NCBI GenBank assembly: GCA_001692895.1
Contig: KV748182.1
Coordinates: forward strand, 1,120,341-1,184,340
Source: Cenococcum geophilum 1.58
Lineage: Eukaryota; Ascomycota; Dothideomycetes; Gloniales; Gloniaceae
Direction: 5' to 3'
DNA: 64,000 nt
Shown here: piece after piece, positions 22,991 through 34,827 of the stretch
Numbering within the stretch: the stretch's first letter is position 1
Layout of the letters: each line of letters starts with the position of its first letter
Notes under the pieces: model-generated
What the model was told of the DNA's origin: nothing
The model's database searches: none
Seen by the model: only the letters and a program-made list of their open reading frames with translations
Translations under genes and position numbers: made by a program

Positions 22991-24119
22991 TTTCTAAACT
23001 TTTTATATAGTCTATCTTTATCTATAATAGCTAATAATATATAATAAAGCTAAACAGCTCTTTTAGCCTACGCTTTTTAGTATCTATAATATACTAACTA
23101 TAAATAAATTAAGTCCCTGCCTAGTAATATTAGGTCCTTTAAATTAAGAAAGATAATTATCTTTAGGATCTAGTAGGGAGTTAGTATATATTAGATTCTC
23201 TGCTTAGCGGATATAGCGGTATACGTGCAGTGTAAGAGTACATATATTAGATCCCGCCGCGCTTGCAAACAAGTTCGCAAGCACTCGACGTCTTTTTGGC
23301 TATATGGCGACGTTGGGGCGGGAAACGTTATACGCGGTTAATAATAAAGCATAAGCTTTTAAAGGACTTATTATTTCCTCGCTTAACGTATTCTCTAATA
23401 ATTAATAGATCCGGCTGGTTAATTAATATCCGCACTATATTAATATTATTTTAAAAACCTACTAACTCTTAAACAATCTTAAACGTTATATTATTAAGTG
23501 TTATAGTATAAGTAAACTAAGGCTTCCGCTCTAATAATGACCGCACTTTCTATAGCTATATATATAAATTCCAGAATAAACCCCCCTAATTAGCTATAAG
23601 GCATACCTTATTAATTACTACTAAGTTAATATATATATAAAAGGTAGGGTTAGTAAGAGTTTTATAAAACCTTTTACTAACTAGTAGCTCTAGCGATATT
23701 AAAATATAGGTATATACTCTAATACGGATTTCCCGTAAAAGATGTGCGGATATTATCTTGGTATATATATAAACCAGCCTTATTTTAGAAAGCTCCTTAA
23801 TTTTTACCTTCTGCTTTATACTAATTGTATTAAGTAGTAAGATAATAATTATTACTAAGGCCCGAAAAAGATATAGTATTATTTATATTATTATACTCTT
23901 ACTAAATAAGGTTTTTATAATAGGTATTATATCTTTTTTCTTAAATAGCAGCTACCTAAGGGCTTTAAGTTGCTCTATGCGTCCGCAATATAGATATAAA
24001 AATATAATAGCCTTATTAACCTTACTTAGCTACTAGGCCTTACTCTCTATAAAGCGCAAGAAGCTAATTTTAAAGGTCCTATAGCCGTCGCTCCTAGTCT
24101 ATTTAATAACTCCTCTAAG
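22991..24119. other. Intervening region between gypsy-1 and gypsy-2
   Basis: Mostly RIP-type AT-rich DNA. 23240-23335 is an island with C and G retained (cgccgcgcttgcaaac..., ggcgggaaacg), which is why a 63-codon frame stays open there; it has no recognisable product. 23649-23681 forms an imperfect hairpin (gttagtaagagtttta/taaaaccttttactaac). Its sequence resumes after gypsy-2 at 43109. Confidence 0.4.
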
Positions 24120-24540
24120 TGTTACAGACGCTTTAAGTACGATGTTATAACTACTAGGAGAGGAGTCAAAAGCAGCTAGTTAGTTAATTAAGGCACGGTC
24201 TAGGATGGAACCAATAGAGCTATATAACAAGGAATGGTAACCAAGGTTATATAACGTGCTATATATTAAATAAGAGGAACGGGAGGGACTTACGTACCTT
24301 ATATATAAGACGTACTTTACGTATAAGGAGAATTCTTAGGAGTACGGTTGTGTATTTAAAGGACTATAGTCCCTACCTAGATAGTTCTTCTTTCCTTATA
24401 GTGAATCTTAGAATATAATTGGAATTAATCTATTAGGTAACCACTCTACTAGTTTATATTACGTTATTGACTTCTTGTTTACCTATATACCTAGCCTATT
24501 AATAAGTCTACCGTAGTTCCTACTATAAGGCTTCGTTATA
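24120..24540 (+). repeat. gypsy-2 5' LTR
   Basis: 421 bp, starts TGTTACAGACG and ends GGCTTCGTTATA (an original CA end changed to TA). It differs from the 3' LTR almost only by transitions. A diverged relative lies at 52338-52611. Confidence 0.93.
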
Positions 24541-24581
24541 TATTTACTACTAAGGTTACGGTATTAATAAAGTTAAATAAT

Positions 24582-25680
24582 ATGCCACTAAAAGTAGTAG
24601 CTACAACGGCATCCACAGCGGCAACTACCTTAGGATTAGGTAATAACACCAGTATAGCAGATACTAACTCATAACTAGTTACTGTTAGATAGCTATAGGA
24701 AATGGTTAATTAATTAATAGATAATAATAGAATATTTAAAGAAAGGATTAATAGGATCGGAGCGGCTAAGGTTAAGTTACCCTTAATTAAGCGGTTCTTA
24801 GGAAAAAAGTTAAAGCTTAAAGGATTCCTTATATAAATGCACTTTAAGGTTATATAGGAAGGAGTAAAGCTAGGAACGCCTATAGATTAAGTCGCTTATA
24901 TAGGATAATTCTTAATAAGAAGGGCGCTTAAGTAGTTTAAATCTTACCTTACGGAGGTATAGGAATACGGTATAACAACTACTAACTAGGAGGTACGGTA
25001 CTTATTCTTAAGTTAAAATAGGTTCGCGGAACGATTAACGTAAATGTTTAGAGACCTAGAGGTAACTACTACGGTAAAAAGAAAGCTTTAAAACCTAATA
25101 TAAAGAACTTTAGTAATTAAGTACACGATATAGTTTTAAATATTAGTAATATAGGTTAAATAGAATGATAAAGCGCTTATAGTATAGTATAAGCAAGGAC
25201 TTAAGGCAAAAGTTTAGGATATAATTATCCTAATAGAAGATACGGATACTCTTAGGGATTTAATTAATTAAGTAATTAAGATTAATAATAGGATCTACTA
25301 AAGAGAGCAGACTAAGAAAGGTTAAGATAGAGTTCTATAGTCGTATAAGGCGCAAAGCACGTATTAACAAAGTTAAAGTTAAAAACTATAGTATAGCGCA
25401 GAGCTAATGGACCTAAATAGTACTAAAAAATCTAAAAAATCGAATAAGAAATTATGGAAACCTAGAGGATAAGGATTAAGTAATTAAAGGTTTAAAGAGT
25501 AGAGGCTAAACTAGGGATCTTAGTAGTAGAAGATATTTAGGTGGACTCTATAGCAAGAAAAATAGTTTAAAGAAGGAGCTTATATAAATTACGGAAAATA
25601 GGGTTATTATAGTAAAGACTATAGAAGTGGTTAGAGTTACTATATAGTAAAAGAAATAAGACTAGTAGACGATATATGCG
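24582..25680 (+). pseudogene. gypsy-2 gag relic
   Basis: Begins at an ATG (24582: MPLKVVATTASTAATTLGLG) 40 bp after the LTR. The capsid-like part has KLPLIKRFLGKKLKLKGFL, MHFKVI-EGVKLGTPID, EVRYLFLS and ERLT-MFRDLE (about 24775-25060), the retrotransposon gag pattern of fungal gypsy elements. A knuckle-like stretch (YINYGK-GYYSKDY, about 25575-25615) retains G-H/Y spacing but has lost its Cys to Tyr, as expected from TG-to-TA. Stops are TAA/TAG in Gln/Trp positions. Confidence 0.8.
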
Positions 25681-27403
25681 TATAGAGGGATAATAATATA
25701 CTGCAAGGAATAAAAGAATATTTAATTAAGAGTTTTGCGTTTTATTATAATAACGTATACCAAATTTATAAAGACGCTAAGTATAGCGTAAGCTATTGGC
25801 TATAGGAGCTAAAATTATTAGAGTTTAGAGGAACTAATAAACTAGTTTATAGATTGGATATTAAGGATAATAAGTTTAATATAGGCGAAACGTTCTATAA
25901 CGATAAGGTAATAAAAGTAGCTTACTAGAAGTATATAGACCTTAGAAATGTTATATAAGAGGTAAAGGATAATTCCACTATAGAATAGGGAATATTAGTA
26001 GGGATTAAGACCCTACTAGACACGATATCTATTGCTTTATAAGACGCAGAAGATGTAGGATAACGAACTACTTTGGCACTTAATAAAGGCAAAAGGCTAT
26101 AGACTTAAGATTCTTAAGATAAGATAAAGTAAGCTTAAGGACCTATAATAGATAATAACCAATGAAGTAGAGTAACGGCTTAGTTTAGTAATATATAAAT
26201 AAGCTTAGGACTAAGTTTCCTAAAGGCATAAGACTCTTAAGACAAGATAAGTAAGATTTAAGACTTTTAAAACAAGATAAGGACACTATAGAAGCCTAGT
26301 TAGACTAAGGCTAGAGTAAAGCTTAGGATTAAGAATCCTATAGGACTAAGATTTTAGTAACAGAATAAGGACTATTAAAGAAATTGCGAGTAAGGCTTAG
26401 CAATAGGATTGAAATAATAATACTAAGATTAAGAAGTAAGAAAACTTTAAGGATTTACTTACAAGACGTAAACCAAAAGAAACTATAAAAGAATTTAGAT
26501 AAAGAATTATTGTATAGTAAGAATAGAAACTAGATAAGAGATTTAGCATATTAGGTTATATAAGGGATAGGGTACCTATATAAAGAATTACTAATAGGCT
26601 AAGAGTAGGCACACTAAAAGCTAAGTAGCTTATTAAATTAGAAAACGAAAAGGATCTAGGGATCCCTACTAGATTTAAAGAATAACATATAAAGGGCTAT
26701 TATAATATAGTAATAAAAAGATACTTCCTTACGGACAAACCGTATATACTCTAGTAGCTATACTAAAAGTAGTATAGGTAACGATATAATAATAAGTAGG
26801 AAGATTTCTATATATAGTTAGATAAATAAGTTATTTAGGACCACCCTATTACAGAGAAGGCTATAACTTATATTAAAGAAGCCTTAATTATAATATTAAA
26901 GGATCTAAAGGAATAATTAGAGGACTAAAGAAGCGAGAGGCTTATCTTAGTACCTGCGAATAAAATTATAATGTTTAGATTAATATAATAAAGGTTTAAA
27001 CTTAAAGATAAAGATAAGTTAAGAGTTAACCTAAAGTACCTAGCATACTATACGCTATTATAGATTGCATATATAGATAATATATGCGAAATGTATAAGA
27101 ACCAAAAAAAAAGAATTAGAAGTACTCTATAAGGATATATTAGGTATTAGATAAGCAATAATATAGAAATACTAAGTATATATATAGCTAGCATCTAGTA
27201 AAAATTTAAGAGTTAGGGGACTTAATACTTTAACCAGAAAGATTCCTTATGGAAGAATACTTAGATAAATAATAGTGGTGGAAATACCTAAAAAATATAT
27301 ATCTATAGTATATAGAGGATAAAAAGCAAACTAGATATTGGCTAAAGAATAAGCTAAGTATCATAGGATTAAGCAACTAATAATTAGGAAAAGTAAAGGC
27401 CTA
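25681..27403 (+). pseudogene. gypsy-2 gag-pol linker, decayed
   Basis: Continues the gypsy-2 reading before the Fot1/pogo insertion. Imperfect repeats of a gactaagactYtaagataagata type (about 26100-26360) point to a low-complexity, charged linker. No further domain is assigned. It resumes after the transposon at 29872 with the protease. Confidence 0.5.
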
Positions 27404-27445
27404 ACGTAGGTGATGGGCTTTTGACGGTTAGGGGGGTTTTGACGG
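27404..27445. repeat. Fot1/pogo left terminal inverted repeat
   Basis: 42 bp, identical to the reverse complement of 29828-29869; contains two ttttgacgg blocks. Confidence 0.95.
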
Positions 27446-27599
27446 GTTTAAATATCAAAACTACCTTAAAATGCTCAATTGCAGGCATTTTCTTAATAAA
27501 AGGCATCACACAGTATTATCCACGATATTAATAAAATAAAGCTTTAGTTTTATATAATCAAGGCTCTATCGCGACATTTTATAGTGTTTGTATTGGAAG

Positions 27600-29760
27600 C
27601 TCTACTTAATTAACTATACGGCGTTGCCTATATCCATACCAACGTCTATATTAACGTCCTCATCTAATACCTTACTGTCGCTTGAATTGCTCTGCTTGTC
27701 GTCATCTACCTCTACCTACGTATTAACCTCTGCTACCTTTTTTACAGCTGCTATTAAAGCCTTTAAGTAAGCCGTTGCTGCCTCAAATATAACAGTAGAT
27801 GCCTCTACCATCAATTGTGCAGCGGTCGCGAGCGCTTTAGCTGACGTAGCTTGATCCTCTGCCTTCCTAAATTCATCTTATGCCTTAGCTGTCTTCTTCT
27901 TCGTCGCTATCCCAGATATAGTCTCTAAAGCTTTCTGTGCCTTCTTTAACGCCAGTAGCGCTGCTTAAAACTGCCGCTGGTGTTACTCTATCTTCCTTTT
28001 GGCCTCTAATGCGGCAGCCTAAGCCTCCTTCCGTGCCTTAACCTGTTTCTTATAGAGTATCGCTACCTCCTCCCGCTTAATTCTAGATCGCTTCCTTTAT
28101 TCCCTAGCGTTCCTTTTAGCTTCCTCTATAGCCTCTCTAGCAGCAACAATCGCCTTTATAGCGTTAGTAGTAAGCACCACTGCCATTAATAGTACTGTCT
28201 TCTTATCCTTCTTCTTTTTCTTTCTCTCCATAGCGCCGTAGCGAAGGTCTTTATTTTCCTACTTAAGTAACACCTCTTAATCTTTATATAATTGTAGCTG
28301 CTTAATAAGCTTTTAAATATAGCTTTTAACTGCCTCCGGTGACGTTTTAGGGTTAGTAATCATCCTTAGATATTAGGCGCGGTCGTTAGCGCTTATCAGA
28401 GTTTGTGGATATAAGGGAGAGGATAGTAGCAATACTAATTTGTCTATAGGTGTAAGGGCCTAAACGGGATCGCTTTTTCTATAGCGGCTAAGGGCACGTT
28501 CTGGATTATATGGGTAGAGGCCTACGGCTTTAAAGGCGCTATTAATATAATTAGCAGTATAGATCTCTGACCGAATTTCGCCAATAATCTTAAGAAACCA
28601 CTCCCTGTTAAGGCCCGTAATACCCAAAGCAATATACTTATCTACTTTCTGCGAGTAGGCCCGCTTAAGTAGTAAGAATATTACTAAATCAAGAGGTTGT
28701 AGTAGGTGAGTCGTATACGGAGGAAGGCAGATTAGTATAATTCTATAGTCCTCGTAGAACTAAACAAATTTAAGGTTAATATGGCTTATATGACCGTCCA
28801 TTATAAGCAGGCGGTAGCCGTTTGAATTAAAATTGTCGTCGTCTTCTTCTTTATTTAAGGCCTGCCACTATTTAGTTCGTTAAGTATATTGCTTAAAGTG
28901 TTCTAGCCAACTAAGGCCTTGCTTTTATAAACTCTAGCCATTCTTAGTTATTCCAATAGTACAGCTAGGTATAGCTTCCTTAGCCATTTGCTATAGCCGA
29001 TCTGTATATTACTTGCCCTTAAAAATAATATAAGGTGGAATTATTTTACCGCCCATTCCTATGCAGTTAACTTAACTTACCCACTCGCGCGAGCTGTCTA
29101 CCGTTTTAAAAGCTTGTTTTCTACCTCTAAGAACTACCACTTTTGCACTTAGAGCAAGCCCCATAGCATAGCCAGTCTTATCTATATTATATTAATCCTT
29201 AAGCAGAATTCTATGGTTTTAAATTACGGTATTATAGTCGTTAAAGAAGGCCTTAATTGCGGCAATGTTGTTACCAGCAATTGCACGTTCTTAATTAAGT
29301 AATTAAGCGTAGTAAACGCGAAGCTCATTCTAATAAGTAAGAAAGGCAGTTATCCATGCTTTGCCTAGCGGTGGTAGTAGTTAATAGGGAGGAAGCTTTC
29401 TTGCTTATTCTTTAAGAATCTTAGTTATAATAACTCGGATTGTTTAAATTTGAGCAGGAAAGCCTGCATTTGTAAGGTATATACACTATCGCACGACTGC
29501 AGATTCTACAGGAGGTAGTAGTCGCTGCTAGTGAGTATACGCGACTTTGTGAGATTTATGTTTGCCGTTAAGTCGCCTGCGCAATGTATTTGGGTTAACG
29601 CTATGGGACTTTATAGCATCTTCCCGGCTTTTATAGAGGCCAATCTTAAAGCCAGCAATTGCTAACTCAATCCTCTGGTCCGTATTAGGTTCGCGAGTCC
29701 AGCGAGGTATAGTAGCGTTAGTGGTAAATTTCTCAAATATAGATCAAGCATTGAGGAATC
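27600..29760 (-). pseudogene. Fot1/pogo transposase relic
   Basis: Would bind the inverted repeats and cut and paste the element at TA. From the N-terminus: a psq-type helix-turn-helix (RIELAIAGFKIGLYKS, then NPNTLRRRLNG, about 29660-29570), a CENP-B/Tc5-type second helix-turn-helix (AGFPAQI...GKAWITAFL, about 29450-29330), and the DDE_1 domain. Its three acidic residues are visible: Asp in NIDKTGYAMG (about 29190), LLIMDGHISH (about 28800) and LLQPLDLVIF (about 28690). A Lys/Glu-rich coiled-coil tail follows below 28400. Internal stops are TAA/TAG in Gln/Trp positions. No in-phase ATG is seen; the nearest ATG is in another frame. Confidence 0.85.
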
Positions 29761-29827
29761 AAATGTTTTAATTTTTAAAGCGGCAGTATACGTTGCTAAG
29801 CCTAATCAGATAAGCGGTAAGGAAAAA

Positions 29828-29869
29828 CCGTCAAAACCCCCCTAACCGTCAAAAGCCCATCACCTACGT
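29828..29869. repeat. Fot1/pogo right terminal inverted repeat
   Basis: 42 bp, the exact inverted match of 27404-27445. Confidence 0.95.
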
Positions 29870-29871
29870 TA

Positions 29872-30443
29872 TAAAACTAGAGGGAGCTAGTAGTAGAGCC
29901 TTAGACCCTTAAAGGAATTTAAGGATAATACCTAAATTTATAAATTAATTGGCAAGATTAGCAGTTTAAAGCACTAATAGATAGTGGAGCGACGCGAAAC
30001 TATATCTTACTAGTAATAGTTTAAAAAAAATAGGATTACCTTATAGATAGAAGGAATAACCTTACCTATTAGTTATAATTTTAGGAGATCTAATAGCCTA
30101 TAGAGGAGGGATTATTAATCTTAAAATAGGACCTATTTAGATAACCATTAAAGGAAGATAAATTAAGATGTCTTTTAATATCCTACTATTAGGACAGGAT
30201 AAGGTAGTATTAAGAATGCCTTAGTTACAGGAATATAATCTAAGGATTAATTAGATTACGGGTTAGGTTAATATTAGAGATACTTAACAACGTAAGATAT
30301 AATAGTAAACTAAGCTAGTATAGTACTAAGTTGGAGCGATATATAAGGAGACTAAGTAAGGCTTAAGTTATATACTAAAAAGATACTATAAGTATGGTAA
30401 GAAACTATAAAGCCTAAAAAGTAAAAAGCTGGTAAATTATATA
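29872..30443 (+). pseudogene. gypsy-2 protease region relic
   Basis: After the transposon the gypsy-2 frame reads ALIDSGATRNYI (catalytic Asp codon 29980-29982), a retropepsin D-S-G-A motif that is still intact, then LLVIILGDLIAYRGG and FNILLLGQDKVVLRMP, the typical flap and second half. The region ends at a 14-bp sequence (30430-30443) duplicated at 39155-39168 by the LINE insertion. RT continues at 39169. Confidence 0.75.
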
Positions 30444-30479
30444 ATAATTTATTGCTTAACGTCCGATTTAGATCCCTAT

Positions 30480-31671
30480 TGGGCCCACGCGGACTACTCC
30501 TTATTTACATGTAGGGAGAAAACTCTATTTAAGAAAAATAAGAAAACCCCGTGATCCATCTCCCCGCCTTTTAGGACTTGCCTACTTAGCGCCTATAAGT
30601 TGCCTATAGTGCTCTACTACCTTACTGTTTAACCTCTTTAGGAACCACTGCTGCCGTAATAAGCCTATAGACGCGCTAGTATTATAAACTATTACTCTAC
30701 TACTGTAGAGTTACTAGGGGGCACCTACTGCTTGCCCCCTTGCCTTTTATTACTATTTCCCTTATAACCTAGAACTAATTTAGCATATTTTAACTAATAA
30801 GCCACTAGGTAACCGCCTTAAGGCCTTTTTATATTAAGAGCAGTATATTATAGTTCTCTATGCCAGCTGCTAAGAGCATTATTTCTTAATTGGTGCGTAG
30901 GGGGCATAGCAGTATTACGTGTTTTGGTGTCTGTCTTAGCTAGCTATATTTATATCTTAGGCTACCTACTAGGACACCCACCCAGTAAAGCTAATCTTTT
31001 AGTCCTATTATTCCTATTCTTAAGAGTATTGCTATTATATTTTCTACCTTTATTAGGCCTTCTCAGAGCCCTTAGGTATTTACCCCCTATAGTATTAACT
31101 ATGCTATAGCTTAGGTTCGTCTTACTTAAGTTAGCCTCTATACCTTTAACTCCTATTTACCTCTCTAGCGTTGGTCCAACCAGTATTATATTGCGGTAGA
31201 TGGTTTCCTGGCGTTCTTATATATTCTACTTTAGCTCCTTTCTCTGTCTTGCTGTCTTTGCTAACCTTTTACGTGTCTCCCTTTCTCCTCTATATGGGCC
31301 TAGGCCCTAAAGCGGTACTATTTTTCTTCTGCTTTCTTTACCTGTTTCTCTAATATCTCTTCCCTACTTTAGGGTTGTTGGTTTGTTCTCCTATAGGGCA
31401 CCTTAGGGTCCCTCTATAGTTTACTTAGGCGTGTCTTAATGTACTTTATAATATTAGAGTTGCGTTTATTTTATATCCTTTATATTATAGCGGCTTTAAT
31501 ATATAACTATAGGGGGGGAATATTGGATTCCTTCTTAAGCAATACTGTGGCCGTTCGCTTGTACCCACCTGTAATACTCTAGAGGTAGGCTATCTAGACC
31601 TTTTGAAGTGGTTTAAGGAGTGATTTAGGGGGGCCCTTTTTAGTTTCTCTAATGGCCTAAATACTGGATCT
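30480..31671 (-). pseudogene. LINE ORF2 3' part relic
   Basis: C-terminal end of the LINE polyprotein on the - strand, after the hAT insertion. One frame reads LRTN-EIMLLAAGIENYN and ITAAVVPKEV with Gln-type stops, compatible with the helical C-terminal region after RNase H in fungal LINEs. + strand open frames here (30924-31353) are antisense artefacts. Confidence 0.45.
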
Positions 31672-31679
31672 ATATGTGA

Positions 31680-34600
31680 CTAGGGGTGCTAGTAAATCTT
31701 TTAAGTCTTCTAAAGAGGCTCGAATTGAATTGAATTGCTTGGCGTTCCAAATTAGGCGAATTAAAAGAATTGAATTGATTTGGAAGGTTCGAATTGGAAT
31801 TGAATTGACGAATTGATTATATAATCCTATATAAAGTCTTAGCATAGTGTTTTACGTAGTAGTTGCCTAAAATCGCTTAGTGCCCACCTATAGGGTCCTT
31901 AAATAAGGTCTCTTGTTCAACCCTTCCGCCTGTATAAGGATCTCGCGATGTATGACATCACCGGCGTGGTGGAAGCGGTAAAGGAGGCTTCAGTAGAGGC
32001 TCTGGTAAAGGCTTAGGTCATAGTAGGGAGGATTAAGTCGTCGTTCCTATATAAATATTAGCACTCTATATACTTTTAGAACACCTCTATATTAACTTAC
32101 CGGCTTTAGCGGCTTATATTAATAACCTTATTTGTGTCCTAATGCTTTAAGCTAATTGCAGCGCCAATAACGTCAGCTTTAAGCCTTGCTCTATTAGGCC
32201 GTACCATATTACTAGTAAGGCTAAATACTCGTTCTGGCTTATTACTTATCGCTAACGTACTAAATATATTAATTGCGAAGCGTAAAAGGCGTGGATAGTT
32301 AAATCAAAGCTCCTACTAATACTTAATTAGATTATTAATCTTCTTATCCCGTTTTAGATACTTCTTCATCCATACTTTATACTCGTTCTCCTCCTTATCG
32401 TCTTTCGAGTCGTCGCTGAGGCCTTTATCTAAAAAGGCTCTTAAACCCTCTGCCTCGCGTCACCGGCGCTTAAATAGTGGTATATTAACTCTCTTACCTA
32501 AATTAAGGCCTTTATATGTCTCCCATTCCGTTTAAATACGCTTTTTTACATCCTTAATCCACGTCTTCTTATTCTTCTACTTATCCTTAATCCACTTCCA
32601 TTTATATCGCGGGTGTAGAGCAACGGAGGCAATATATGCGGCGGATTCGTTAGTGAGCTTATAGTATTTATTAAGTTTCTGCCATCTAAGTTAAAGGCCT
32701 ATGTAAAAGTAAGACTCTAGGTCATGCTTATATTAAAATATAAGAAGGTCGATCTGCTTGATAAGGTACTTTAGAGACGGGAGGACCTCCTATAGAGCTC
32801 CGTTTCTACCTAATTTGTTATAAATTAATAGATATTTTTAGACCCTAATTAAGGTTAACTTACCGTTATAAGCCTTGCCTTCTAGAGTCTTAGTAACCTC
32901 CTTAAGCGGCGCCAATATCTGCATATACTCCTTCAGAATCTGCTATTCCTCCTTGCCTAAAGCGTCGTTAATAATTAAAGGCTTCTTCTTACCATTTTTC
33001 GGGTAAGGCTTTATGCCGTTTTTGGTGGCCTAATTGTAGTGAGCCTCCTAATCTCGTTGCTCCTTTTTAATAAAGGCATCAATTGCAGCCATAAGGTGTA
33101 GCGCGCGCTCGATTATATTAAAAGTAGAGTTCCACCGCGTATTAACGTTGAGGATAAGCTTCCAGGTAGTTTAAGTCGTAGAGCCGTCTAAAAACGACGG
33201 CATAGTAGTTAAATAGATGTGTTGAAACTCCTTAAATTGCTGCTCGCGTTGGGGTGACGTAGATAATATATAAACGATAATATTATAAAGCTTTCTAATT
33301 GGGCCCTGCTTCCTCCAAAGCTCTAGGTGCTTAATCTTATCTTTGGCCTCTTCAAGCTCGTCCTCTAAAGCCTTCGTATCCTTACCATAGAGGATTGAGC
33401 GAGCCACTAGGTTAATTATATGGCTAGCGCACTGAAGTCGACGCTCCTTTTAATTAAATCTAAGCTCCTCACCCAGAGCCTCTATATAGGTGTTATTATT
33501 TAACGCATTATCCAGTATAAAATACCCGATTTTGTTACCAATATTGAACTCCGTAAGAATCGCGGCTACGCCGTTAGTAATATTAACGCCTGTATGTCGC
33601 CCAGCGAGTTTTAGTATACTAAGTAGGAAGGTTTTATAGTTGCCCTTATTATTAATAAAGTAAATAACAATTCCGCAGAGGCTTAGGAGGCTTCAAGAGG
33701 TCTATATATCCATAGAGACGTGTATTTAACTATACGCGCGCTTAAGAAGCTCCGTTACTACGCCTTTGTATTGTTTAAAGTCCTTAATAATCTAATCGCG
33801 TATTATCGTTCGGTGAGGGAGAATCTCTTTAGAGTCCTTATTTAGGTAGATAATTAGCTTACGAAAATACTTGCTGTTGACTTAATTAAATGCAATTCCA
33901 TCCTAAATAACCTACCGTGTTAGAAGCTTCTGAAATCGGCGTTCGTTAAAGCTCCTGTAACGTTAATTAAGCTCGGCTTGCTCAGTAGGTGTTTTGTTTC
34001 GTATACTGGCGACTAATTGAGATTGATCTGAAAGCTTAATTGGCCTATTCTTGCCAATATTATGCTTTTTTAGAAGGTGTTCGGCAGCTCTACTAGTTGA
34101 GGCGTTAAGCCAGCGGTGATCAGTGGCATATTTTGTTTTGTGTTTTATATGGCAGATCTGACATACTGTATAGAGATTTCCTGTTTCTGTTTGGTAGATC
34201 TTATAGTAATACTTTTAGATATGCGATCGGCGGTCTCGTTTTGATGGAGGAGGAATTTAAAAGCCAGGAAACTTCAGCCAATTAAGGTCTTTGTATTTAT
34301 CGTCGCTAGAAGAAGTCGCAGTGTTAATCTCCTAGGCGCGAGAATCGAAATCAGAGGTCTTCTGAAGCTCGGTAGGTACCTTAATTGTACTAGGAGGCGC
34401 AGAAAGTGGTTTAGAATCGGATTTAATATCCATTGTAATGATATAAAGTGGTGGTGTTGAAAGGCTGATGAGGTGGTAATTTTAGAAGGACTTTTGTAGG
34501 TGTGAATATCTTTATGCAGGTAGTGTGCCTAGCTGATGACTTAGATCTAGCTTAACGATGACGGCAATTGCTAGGTTATATGGGTTTACCTAATAAAGTT

Positions 34601-34819
34601 TAAAGAATTGGCATTTTATACGCCAACCGAGAATATCTATTAAACATTAACACTAAAGGTAAAAATATTTCTATATTCTATATATTTATCAATTTAATTT
34701 AGCCCTTAATTTGATTTGAATTGGCTTGGCAAAGGACCTTAAATTGACTTGAATTGATTATAGATTAATTCAATTCAAGTCAATTCGGACTTGATGGGAA
34801 GATTTGCCGGCACCCCTGC
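31680..34819 (-). mobile_element. hAT-type DNA transposon
   Basis: Ends are short inverted repeats: taggggtgctagtaaatc at the left and the complement of gatttgccggcacccctg at the right; the differences are RIP-type. The flanking 8-mers atatgtga (31672-31679) and atatgtca (34820-34827) match at 7 of 8 positions, the hAT duplication length. Subterminal zones at both ends (31715-31815, 34680-34795) are packed with ttgaattga/aattcaagt repeats. It encodes a hAT transposase on the - strand. Inserted into the LINE. Confidence 0.88.
32080..34433 (-). pseudogene. hAT transposase relic
   Basis: Starts at an ATG (34433) and keeps one frame for nearly 800 codons, with stops almost only at Gln/Trp. N-terminal BED-type zinc finger: VCQICHIKHKTKYATDH, then AAEHLLKKH (about 34180-34060). 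The RNase H-like core includes HVSMDI-TS (about 33720), IGYFILDNALNNN (about 33530) and CASHIINLVARSILYG (about 33430). 33171-33407 is the longest piece still open (Lys/Glu-rich helix, TTMPSFLDG). TRWNSTF lies at about 33140. The hATC dimerisation region reads YPRLLRFAINIFSTLAISN, then PERVFS and RARLKADVIGAAISLKH (about 32310-32160). RIP is light compared with gypsy-1. Confidence 0.9.
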
Positions 34820-34827
34820 ATATGTCA

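Larger units (their letters stand above)
27404..29869 (-). mobile_element. Fot1/pogo-type DNA transposon, complete ends
   Basis: The two ends are 42-bp terminal inverted repeats identical to each other (27404-27445 and 29828-29869, starting acgtaggtgatgggctttt), flanked by TA (27402-27403, 29870-29871), the target duplication of the Tc1/mariner-pogo superfamily. Length is 2466 bp. The transposase lies on the - strand with stops at Gln/Trp positions, so it is inactive, but the ends are untouched by RIP. Inserted into gypsy-2. Confidence 0.95.

Noticed and set aside
23649..23681. Hairpin resembling an intrinsic terminator
   Set aside because: Rho-independent terminators are bacterial; the stem is AT-rich and no gene ends there.
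27588..27770. 60-codon open frame on the + strand
   Set aside because: Antisense to the Lys/Glu-rich tail of the Fot1/pogo transposase.
30924..31353. Two hydrophobic + strand open frames that look like membrane proteins
   Set aside because: They are antisense to the LINE C-terminal region; RIP-depleted DNA readily gives Leu-rich frames.
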